A program made the translations under genes and the position numbers. Below, piece after piece: positions 1-5,075 of a DNA stretch of 5,358 bases; position 1 is the first letter of the stretch, and the number at the start of each line of letters is the position of its first letter. This stretch comes from Spirochaetaceae bacterium (GTDB lineage: Bacteria > Spirochaetota > Spirochaetia > JABEVK01), in assembly GCA_023265735.1 (NCBI GenBank), contig JAHFSN010000178.1, positions 1 to 5,358 on the forward strand, in the 5' to 3' direction. The notes beneath the pieces were generated by a model, which searched no databases, was not told the origin of the DNA, and saw only the letters and a list, made by a program, of their open reading frames with translations.

Positions 1-191
1 TGGCCCTGATCGGCGGTGTCGACGAGCTAGGTGCCATCCAGCACGGAACTCCCCAGGACGTGGAAACCGCCGCGCGCCGGGCGATCGAGGAAGCGGGGCG
101 GACCAAGTTCCTTCTGGCCCCGGGGTGCTGCGTGGAACCCGATGTTCCTTCGGAGAATCTGAAGGCCCTTCGACGGTCTGTCGAGGTCTGA
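1..191 (+). CDS. URO-D superfamily protein, methyltransferase (MtaA/CmuA)-like, C-terminal fragment (5' partial)
   Basis: The reading frame enters from the left edge (first full codon at 3) and ends at TGA 189-191, leaving 62 readable residues. The fragment matches the C-terminal end of the uroporphyrinogen decarboxylase superfamily: a GGVDE turn (fragment residues 5-8), a GTPQDVE stretch (15-21), an amphipathic helix, then LLAPGC (37-42) and P-D-x-P-x-E-N-L-x-A-L (46-56). In true HemE the strand before the PxxP-ENxxAL segment normally reads NLGHG. Here it is APGC, with Cys42 (codon 126-128). That is where cobalamin:coenzyme M methyltransferases of the MtaA/CmuA type carry their last zinc-ligand Cys, and a second Cys follows directly. 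I therefore favour a corrinoid-dependent or related methyltransferase-like protein over haem synthesis. The rest of the zinc motif (H-x-C) lies outside the window. The stop is one base from the permease start, so the two are almost certainly co-translated. Confidence 0.8.
   Translation, partial: ALIGGVDELGAIQHGTPQDVETAARRAIEEAGRTKFLLAPGCCVEPDVPSENLKALRRSVEV
183..187 (+). promoter_or_regulatory. Ribosome binding site supporting the TTG start of livHM
   Basis: GAGGT sits inside the last codons of the URO-D-like gene, five bases before TTG at 193. No ATG or GTG is available in this frame before the first conserved LivH residues (VNGLILGNIYALL), and the nearby ATG at 197 is out of frame. This site therefore decides the TTG start. 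Confidence 0.6.
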
Positions 192-192
192 A

Positions 193-2034
193 TTGGATGC
201 TTCACTCTGGGGGGGATGGCTAGACCAGGTCGTCAACGGGCTCATCCTCGGAAACATCTACGCCTTGCTCGCCGCGGGGCTGGCCTTGATCTTTGGGGTG
301 GCGCACCTGATCAATTTCGCCCATGGGTCGGTGTACATGGCCGGTTCCTACCTGGGTTGGGTCCTCCTGACGCAGGTGGGGTGGCCCCTGTGGGCCGCGC
401 TGCCGGTGGCCATGGCCGGGTCCGCTGCCATGGGTCTCCTCTTGGAGAGGTTCGCCGTCCGGCCGTTTCGCAAGAGTGCCCGGGTGGCGCCTCTGCTGGC
501 GACCATTGGTGCCGGCATGATCCTCGACAGCCTCGGTGAGCTGATCTTTTCCCCCAATCCCCGCCCGTTTCCGGCGGTGGTTCCGGCGGATCGCTTTTCC
601 CTGGGCGGCGTTTCCATAGGCTGGCTCGACCTCCTGATCTTGGGGGCCACGGTTCTGAGCGCGGCCGGACTCTTCCTCTTCCTCAAGTTCAGCCGCATGG
701 GCCAGGCCCTCAGGGCCACGGCCCAGGACTCCGAGGCCGCCCAGCAGATGGGAGTGCCCGTGAACCGGGTCAACGCCCTGGCATTTGCCTTGGCCAGCGC
801 CCTGGGCGGTTTGGCGGGGGTCTTGGTGGGTCTCTACTACAATTCCGTGTTTCCGTCGATGGGCTTCCAGGCGGGACTCAAGGGGTTTACGGCCTGTGTT
901 CTCGGAGGGCTGGGGAACTTGCCCGGGGCCATGGCCGGTGGGTTGGTTCTGGGGGTCAGCGAGAGTCTGGGCGTCGCCGTCTTTGGGTCCTCGGCCCGTA
1001 ACCTGGTGGCCTTCGCGCTTCTCTTGGCGGCGCTGCTCTGGCGGCCCCAGGGGTTGTTCGCGGGAAGGCGGCGAAGTCTTCCTCCCGAGCCCCTGACGGG
1101 AACCTTTCTGCCCGTTTCCAAGGCGATTCGCCTTCCTCTGCCGACGGTCCTGGGGTTGCTGGCCCTGGCCGCCGTTCTCCCTATCCTGGTTCCCAATCCC
1201 TACATCCTTCAAATCGGCACTAACGCCTGGATCCTGGCTCTGTTTGCCGTGAGCCTCACCTTGGTGGCGGGGACTTCGGGCATCCTTTCCCTGGGGCACG
1301 CCGGGCTCATGGCCATCGGCGCCTACGCCTCCGGCCTGCTGACCCTTCGCCTCGGGTGGCCCTTTGAGGCGAGCTTCCTCGCGGCGGGTTTGATCGCCTC
1401 CGCCCTGGGTACCCTGCTCGCGTCTCCGGCCCTCCGGCTCAAGGGACACTACTTGAGTATTGCGACCCTGGCCCTGGGGGAGATCGTCAACCAAACCATC
1501 CTGAACGCGGAGCCCGTGACCGGGGGTGCCATGGGCCTGGCCGGGATTCCCGTGCCGACCCTCTTTGGGTACGCGTTTCGGTCGGCGGCGGACTACTACT
1601 ACCTCACCCTGGGGGCCCTGGCCGTCGGCGCCCTCGTCATCACTCTCGTGGTGAAATCTCCCTTGGGACGAACCCTCCGGGCCCTCCGGGAGGACGAGGT
1701 GGCCGCCACGGCCCTGGGGGTTTCGGCCGGTCCGTACAAGGCCCTGGCGTTTGGCATCGCGGCGTTCTTTGCCGGTTGGGCCGGGGCCCTCACGGCCCAC
1801 CTCTACTCCTACATCAGCCACGAAACCTTCGGGACGACGCTGTCCATCCTAGGGCTGACCATGGTCATTGTGGGAGGACTGGGGAACGTGGCCGGAGCGA
1901 TCTTGGGCGGCGTGGCCCTCTCGTCCCTCCCCGAAATCCTTCGTCCCGTGGCCCAATTCCGGCCGCTGCTCTACGGCCTGCTCCTCCTTGTGGCCCTGCG
2001 CTGGAGGCCCCAAGGGGCCTTGGGGTCACGATGA
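193..2034 (+). CDS. livHM: Fused branched-chain amino acid-type ABC transporter permease (LivH-LivM)
   Basis: A single 613-residue membrane protein joins both permease subunits of a HAAT-family importer, which are usually two polypeptides of roughly 300 residues each. Residues 1 to about 294 are LivH-like: GLALIFGVAHLINFAHG (about 29-45), the cytoplasmic-loop motif GGLGN at 238-242, and a domain end WRPQGLF (283-289) followed by an Arg-rich linker (RRR 292-294). Residues from about 310 to 613 are LivM-like: LSLGHAGLMAIGAYA starting near 365, RLKGHYLSIATLA, a second GGLGN (561-565) and a second WRPQG (604-608). Repetition of GGLGN and WRPQG marks the two homologous halves. I estimate 8 to 10 transmembrane helices per half, but no prediction was run. 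The protein forms the inner-membrane channel and presumably works with LivG and LivF, encoded immediately downstream. It starts at TTG with GAGGT upstream and ends in an ATGA overlap with livG. The substrate cannot be read from the sequence; branched-chain amino acids are only the family default, and amides, urea or aromatic compounds are also known for this family. Confidence 0.93.
   Translation: MDASLWGGWLDQVVNGLILGNIYALLAAGLALIFGVAHLINFAHGSVYMAGSYLGWVLLTQVGWPLWAALPVAMAGSAAMGLLLERFAVRPFRKSARVAPLLATIGAGMILDSLGELIFSPNPRPFPAVVPADRFSLGGVSIGWLDLLILGATVLSAAGLFLFLKFSRMGQALRATAQDSEAAQQMGVPVNRVNALAFALASALGGLAGVLVGLYYNSVFPSMGFQAGLKGFTACVLGGLGNLPGAMAGGLVLGVSESLGVAVFGSSARNLVAFALLLAALLWRPQGLFAGRRRSLPPEPLTGTFLPVSKAIRLPLPTVLGLLALAAVLPILVPNPYILQIGTNAWILALFAVSLTLVAGTSGILSLGHAGLMAIGAYASGLLTLRLGWPFEASFLAAGLIASALGTLLASPALRLKGHYLSIATLALGEIVNQTILNAEPVTGGAMGLAGIPVPTLFGYAFRSAADYYYLTLGALAVGALVITLVVKSPLGRTLRALREDEVAATALGVSAGPYKALAFGIAAFFAGWAGALTAHLYSYISHETFGTTLSILGLTMVIVGGLGNVAGAILGGVALSSLPEILRPVAQFRPLLYGLLLLVALRWRPQGALGSR
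2006..2027 (+). promoter_or_regulatory. Potential RNA hairpin covering the livG ribosome binding region
   Basis: At the 3' end of livHM, CCCCAAGG (2008-2015) and CCTTGGGG (2018-2025) are perfect inverted repeats. G2006-C2027 and a G2007-U2026 wobble extend the stem to about 10 pairs with a GG loop. The only Shine-Dalgarno-like bases for livG, GGGGT at 2022-2026, lie in the 3' arm. An alternative, shorter hairpin (AGGCCCC 2005-2011 with GGGGCCT 2014-2020) would leave GGGGT free. A translating livHM ribosome would melt either structure, which fits translational coupling. Coding constraint for WRPQGAL in GC-rich DNA could also create this by chance. Confidence 0.35.
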
Positions 2035-2807
2035 GCATCCTCGAAACCCGGGGTCTCTCCCGGAACTTTGGCGGAATCCAGGCCGTGGCCTCTTTGGACC
2101 TGACCGTGGGAGAAGGCGAGGTCCTGGGCCTCATCGGACCCAACGGCGCGGGCAAGACCACCCTGTTCAACCTGTTAGCGGGGGCCGACGTTCCTGACCA
2201 AGGCAAGGTCTACCTGGAAGGCCGCGACATCACCTCGTGGCCGGCCTCGCGCCACGCCCGAGCAGGGATCATCCGAACCTTCCAGCATGGCCGTACGTTT
2301 GCCAACCTTTCGGTTCTCGACAACCTGCACGTGGGGACTCACACCCGGCGCCGGGCCCCGGACCTGTGGGGAGCTCTCTTTCCGTGGGGTCGGCAAAGCC
2401 GAGAAGAGGAGGCGCTCCGCCGGGAATGCCAGGCCCTTCTCGTCCCGTTTGGGGACCGGCTGACGCCTCGCCAGGACGAGGCCGCCTGGCAATTCAGCTA
2501 CGCCAACCGCCGACGCATCGAGATCGCCCGGGCCCTGGCCGCCCACCCGCGCATCCTCCTCCTCGACGAACCGACGGCCGGGATGAACCCCGTGGAAACC
2601 TTGGAAATTCTGGAGTTCCTCAAGGGACTCAAGGCCCAGGGGCAGACCATGGTGGTCATTGAGCACAAGCTTCCCCTCATCCTGCCGCTGGCCGACCGGG
2701 TCGTGGTGCTGGACCACGGTGCCAAGCTCGCCGAGGGTCACCCCCTCGATATCCCCCGTAATCCGCTGGTCATTGAAGCCTACCTGGGAGGGAAGCATCA
2801 TGAGTGA
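2031..2807 (+). CDS. livG: ABC transporter ATP-binding protein, LivG-type
   Basis: This 258-residue protein has the normal LivG length. It is one of two cytoplasmic ATPases that would power the fused permease. Visible motifs in order: Walker A GPNGAGKTT (36-44), Q-loop RTFQ with Gln85, the LivG-specific insertion between Q-loop and signature (about 100-150), signature region FSYANRRRIEIARAL (155-169), Walker B LLLDEP (176-181) with Glu180, D-loop region TAGMNP (182-187), switch His212 in VVIEHKL, and the LivG C-terminal tail VIEAYLGG. The signature is unusual: the position normally Gly in LSGGQ or LSYGQ is Ala158 and the following residue is Asn159, while Ser156 is kept. ATG 2031 overlaps the livHM stop (ATGA), with only a weak GGGGT upstream, so translation is probably coupled. 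An in-frame extension upstream would run antisense to no known domain and is not needed. Confidence 0.93.
   Translation: MSILETRGLSRNFGGIQAVASLDLTVGEGEVLGLIGPNGAGKTTLFNLLAGADVPDQGKVYLEGRDITSWPASRHARAGIIRTFQHGRTFANLSVLDNLHVGTHTRRRAPDLWGALFPWGRQSREEEALRRECQALLVPFGDRLTPRQDEAAWQFSYANRRRIEIARALAAHPRILLLDEPTAGMNPVETLEILEFLKGLKAQGQTMVVIEHKLPLILPLADRVVVLDHGAKLAEGHPLDIPRNPLVIEAYLGGKHHE
2787..2791 (+). promoter_or_regulatory. Ribosome binding site of livF
   Basis: GGAGG, within the livG codons for YLGG, lies eight bases before ATG 2800. It supports that start over the longer in-frame extension beginning upstream near 2659, which would overlap livG by about 150 bases and carries no LivF sequence. Confidence 0.7.
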
Positions 2808-3534
2808 TCCCCTTCTGCGTCTGGATTCCGTCGACACCTACTACGGGCAGGTTCAGGTTCACTTCGGCGTCGACCTCGAGGTCAACGCCGGAGAAATTGT
2901 GTGCTTGCTGGGAGGAAACGCGTCGGGAAAGTCGACGGCCATGAAGGTCATCCTCGGGTTGCTGGAGCCCCGGTCCGGGGAGGTCCGCTGGGAGGGCCAG
3001 TCGTGGAAGGGCGTCTCGACGTCGGCCCGGATCCGTCAGGGCCTCGCTTCGGTGCCCGAATCTAGACGGCTCTTCGGGGAAATGACCGTCGGGGAAAACC
3101 TTCTGATGGGCGCCTACACCCGCAACGACCGCAAGCAGACCCTCCAGGATCGAGAAGGAGTCCTGGAGCTGTTTCCCCTGCTCAGAGAGAGGTTTCGGCA
3201 ACCCGCCGGCACCCTGAGCGGAGGAGAGCAGCAGATGGTCGCCCTGGCCCGGGCTCTCATGAGCCGTCCGCGACTCATCTGCATGGACGAGCCCACCATG
3301 GGACTGTCTCCCCTCTGGGTCGAGAAGATCTGGGACCTGGTCGTCGATATCCATCGGCGCGGAACGGCGTTCTTCCTCGTGGAGCAGAACGCCCACCTGG
3401 CCTTGGAACTCGCCCACCGGGGGTACGTCCTGCAAAATGGGCACCTCGTCCTCCAAGGCACCGCCGCCGAACTGCGAAACGATCCCCGAATTCGGGACGC
3501 CTACCTGGGAAGCGACCAGATGGCGGGAATCTGA
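2800..3534 (+). CDS. livF: ABC transporter ATP-binding protein, LivF-type
   Basis: This 244-residue protein has the usual LivF length. It is the second cytoplasmic ATPase of the importer, expected to pair with LivG. Motifs: Walker A GGNASGKST (38-46), the LivF-type Q-loop block VPESRRLFGEMTVGENL (85-101), a canonical signature LSGGEQQMVALARAL (139-153), Walker B LICMDEP (159-165) with Glu164, and TMGLSP (166-171). The switch segment FLVEQN has Gln196 instead of His, which is normal for LivF. It ends in RDAYLG plus a short tail. It overlaps livG by eight bases (ATGAGTGA) and has a good Shine-Dalgarno sequence. It is the last gene of the operon. No GC-rich hairpin with a T-run follows the stop, so termination is either Rho-dependent or involves the AT-rich palindrome at 3565-3605. 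Confidence 0.95.
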   Translation: MSDPLLRLDSVDTYYGQVQVHFGVDLEVNAGEIVCLLGGNASGKSTAMKVILGLLEPRSGEVRWEGQSWKGVSTSARIRQGLASVPESRRLFGEMTVGENLLMGAYTRNDRKQTLQDREGVLELFPLLRERFRQPAGTLSGGEQQMVALARALMSRPRLICMDEPTMGLSPLWVEKIWDLVVDIHRRGTAFFLVEQNAHLALELAHRGYVLQNGHLVLQGTAAELRNDPRIRDAYLGSDQMAGI

Positions 3535-3564
3535 TATCCTTTCCCCACGGCCTTTCCAACCTCA

Positions 3565-3605
3565 AACACAGTTAAATATTAACGCCGTTAACATTTAACT
3601 GTGTT
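3565..3605. promoter_or_regulatory. 41-bp near-perfect palindrome, putative operator (or weak terminator)
   Basis: Arms 3565-3584 and 3586-3605 are inverted copies around a single central C at 3585. 19 of 20 positions match; the exception is A3578 against C3592. The outer arms read AACACAGTTAAAT and ATTTAACTGTGTT. The element is strongly AT-rich in an otherwise GC-rich window and begins 30 bases after the livF stop. Nested inside are GTTAAAT (3571-3577), ATTAAC (3578-3583), GTTAAC (3587-3592) and ATTTAAC (3593-3599). The symmetry is that of a dimeric or tetrameric repressor site controlling the downstream kinase. As RNA it would fold into a long AT-rich stem with almost no loop and no clear T-run, so an intrinsic terminator is less likely. 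The cognate regulator is unknown. Confidence 0.65.
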
Positions 3606-3628
3606 CACATTTAACAGGGTTAATATTT
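3591..3628. repeat. Additional GTTAA-type half-sites running to the kinase start
   Basis: The nine bases ACATTTAAC occur at 3591-3599 and again exactly at 3607-3615, a 16-bp period. GTTAATATTT at 3619-3628 is the exact reverse complement of AAATATTAAC at 3574-3583 in the palindrome. The half-site array therefore extends past the palindrome to within five bases of the ATG at 3633, consistent with a multi-site operator overlapping the promoter. Confidence 0.55.
3621..3626 (+). promoter_or_regulatory. Candidate -10 element, possibly giving a leaderless mRNA
   Basis: TAATAT is a close match to the sigma-70 -10 consensus. Initiation about seven bases downstream would fall at or next to the A of ATG 3633, making a leaderless or near-leaderless transcript. 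This agrees with the lack of a proper Shine-Dalgarno; only AGGG at 3616-3619 is present, 13 bases from the ATG. No convincing -35 was found at 16-18 bp; the 3598-3603 region reads ACTGTG. A regulator bound to the upstream half-sites may substitute, or the real promoter may differ. Confidence 0.35.
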
Positions 3629-3632
3629 CACC

Positions 3633-4469
3633 ATGCGAAAGAACCACAAGCCTCAGCCTGCCGTTCTCCTCATCAATGATCTTCCCACCTGGGGTCGGGT
3701 CGCCCTCGCTTCGGCGGTTCCCATCCTGGAGTCGGCGGGCTTTCAGGCCTGCTGCCTCCCCACCGCCCTGCTGTCGACGCACGGGGCCTACCCCGGATTT
3801 GTCCTTCAACCCCAAACCGCGTTTCTGAGGAACGCCTGGAGCCATCTTGCGTCACTGAACCTTCACTGGGACGCCGTTGCCGTTGGTCTCGTCGGCGACC
3901 GGGAACAGTTTCCCCTCATCGAGGAGATCACCAAATCGGTCAGGACTTCGGGCGGACTCGTGCTGGTCGATCCCATCCTGGGCGACAACGGCCGACGCTA
4001 TGGGCTCTTTCCCGAGGACTACGTTTCCGCCGTCCGTTCCCTGGTTTCCCGGGCGGACGTGATCACTCCCAACCTTACCGAGGCCGCCCTCCTTCTCGGA
4101 GAGAGGCCCGACAGGGTTCCCGAAAGCCCCGAGGAACTGGACAGCTGGATTGAAAAACTCGCCGAACTGGGGCCTTCCCGGGTGGTCGTGACCAGCGCGC
4201 CGTTTCCCCGACATGCCGCGGCCACCGGGGTGGCCTGGTACGACCGAGGTTCCGGGGCCCATGGCCTGGTGAGGCATCGCCGTTTGGGACAGGGGGTACC
4301 AGGTACCGGTGACGTCCTGGCCGCGCGGTTGTTGGCCGAACTGATGCGGCGAAGGCCCTTCCCCCGGGCCGTCGAGCGCGCGGTAAAGCGAACCTTTGGC
4401 GATTTGAAGCGCAGCCGCCGCGTTGGACGGCCTCCCCTCTGGGGCCCCGAGGGACCGCTGCTGGGCTAG
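3633..4469 (+). CDS. pdxK: Pyridoxal/pyridoxamine kinase family protein (PdxK/PdxY-like)
   Basis: A 278-residue ribokinase-fold kinase that probably phosphorylates pyridoxal, pyridoxine or pyridoxamine with ATP to feed PLP salvage in the cytoplasm. Sequence evidence: INDLPTWGRVALASAVPIL (14-32), matching the N-terminal INDLSGxGR block of the Firmicute-type pyridoxamine kinase group; PTALLSTH (43-50); a GYP-like turn AYPGF (52-56); VDPILGDNGRRY (112-123), a characteristic family segment; TPNLTEAALLLG (145-156); and the anion-hole motif GTGD (224-227) with Asp227 as expected catalytic base. Length fits the family (about 270-300). An in-frame TAA at 3621-3623 excludes any longer N-terminus, so ATG 3633 is the start. 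The gene follows the AT-rich operator-like array and so is probably regulated separately from the liv genes, although read-through is possible. A hydroxymethylpyrimidine kinase role is a less likely alternative because VDPILGDNG and PTALLSTH favour the B6 kinases. Confidence 0.85.
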   Translation: MRKNHKPQPAVLLINDLPTWGRVALASAVPILESAGFQACCLPTALLSTHGAYPGFVLQPQTAFLRNAWSHLASLNLHWDAVAVGLVGDREQFPLIEEITKSVRTSGGLVLVDPILGDNGRRYGLFPEDYVSAVRSLVSRADVITPNLTEAALLLGERPDRVPESPEELDSWIEKLAELGPSRVVVTSAPFPRHAAATGVAWYDRGSGAHGLVRHRRLGQGVPGTGDVLAARLLAELMRRRPFPRAVERAVKRTFGDLKRSRRVGRPPLWGPEGPLLG

Positions 4470-4472
4470 GAA

Positions 4473-5075
4473 CTAGTGGGGCAGGAACTCGCCCACGAGA
4501 AGCCAGATCGCCGTCCCCGCCATGAGCACTCCCATGGTTGCGTTGAATATCAGGGCCGCCCGACCCCGGGCGAGGAACCGTCTGAGCCGATCACCCGTCA
4601 CCGCCCAAAGACCCACACAGGGCAAGTTCACCGCGGCGCATAGAAGAGCTAGGAGGGCGGCCCCTTCGATCAGGGGGAGGTTTCGCGGCGCAAAAAGCAA
4701 AGCCACGTTCGTGACCATCACCCAGGCCTTGGGGTTGATGGCCTGAAAGAGGATGGACTCATGGAACCGCATCGGCCGCCGTCCTTCCTTTTCTTCCGGA
4801 GCCCCGGCTCGGAAGATCTGCCAGGACAAGACGAGCAGGTAGCCGCAGCCCACGATGGCCAGCCAAGGACGGATACCAGAGACCCAACTAACGGCCGCCT
4901 GGATGGTCACCGTGACCAGAAAGACCTGCAGGAAGTGTCCCACCGAGATCCCCAGCATTTGAGGCAGCGTCCGCCGGAGGCCAAAGTGAACTCCCGAGGC
5001 GGCCAACAGGAGATTGTTGGGGCCGGGGGTCACGCTCATCACCCCCACGTAAGAAACCAGTGCTGCATCGATCAT
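4473..5075 (-). CDS. LysE/RhtB-family amino acid exporter
   Basis: A 200-residue membrane protein, the usual size for LysE/RhtB translocators, which export amino acids or derivatives across the inner membrane. Near the N-terminus is the family motif TPGPNN (16-21), followed by GVHFGLRRTLPQMLGISVGH (28-47), a pattern close to the EamB-like (cysteine/O-acetylserine) branch; the second family motif FQAINPKAW is at 110-118. Hydrophobic segments near 5-28, 40-62, 68-88, 112-130, 134-158 and 172-196 give about six helices, with a charged loop (EEKEGRR, 94-100) in the middle. ATG 5075 overlaps the stop of the upstream regulator-like gene by ATGA and has AGGAGG six bases before it. The substrate cannot be told. 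The 3' end converges on the kinase gene with only three bases between the two stop codons. Confidence 0.92.
   Translation of the reverse strand: MIDAALVSYVGVMSVTPGPNNLLLAASGVHFGLRRTLPQMLGISVGHFLQVFLVTVTIQAAVSWVSGIRPWLAIVGCGYLLVLSWQIFRAGAPEEKEGRRPMRFHESILFQAINPKAWVMVTNVALLFAPRNLPLIEGAALLALLCAAVNLPCVGLWAVTGDRLRRFLARGRAALIFNATMGVLMAGTAIWLLVGEFLPH

Noticed and set aside
220..1821. A 533-codon open frame on the minus strand opposite livHM
   Set aside because: It lies entirely antisense to a gene with clear conserved motifs. Its translation is a Gly/Gln/Arg/Pro-rich low-complexity string without any domain, as expected from GC-rich codon bias that removes stops on the opposite strand.
1776..2030. 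Upstream in-frame extension of livG
   Set aside because: It would overlap livHM by more than 250 bases and encodes a Pro/Arg/His-rich sequence unlike LivG. The LivG domain begins exactly at ATG 2031.
2659..2799. Upstream in-frame extension of livF
   Set aside because: It overlaps the livG 3' end and shows no LivF homology. ATG 2800 has a proper Shine-Dalgarno.
2913..2939. LivF Walker A (GGNASGKST) and Gln in place of the switch His as possible defects
   Set aside because: All catalytic positions G-x(4)-GK-S/T are intact, and Gln at the switch position is normal for LivF proteins.
2175..3456. Long minus-strand open frames opposite livG (about 220 codons) and livF (about 228 codons)
   Set aside because: Antisense shadows of well-supported ATPase genes; no recognisable motifs in the translations.
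3565..3605. The palindrome as an intrinsic terminator for livF
   Set aside because: The stem is AT-rich with a one-base loop, and no T-run follows (the next bases are C-A-C-A-T-T-T-A-A-C). An operator role fits better, though weak termination is not excluded.
3535..3632. Transposon end or mobile element remnant in the AT-rich intergenic region
   Set aside because: There is no transposase fragment, no target-site duplication and no second copy in the window. The repeats abut a start codon as an operator would.
4294..4309. Tandem GGTACC-A-GGTACC palindromic repeat
   Set aside because: It lies in the codons for the conserved VPGTGD motif of the kinase, and coding constraint explains it.
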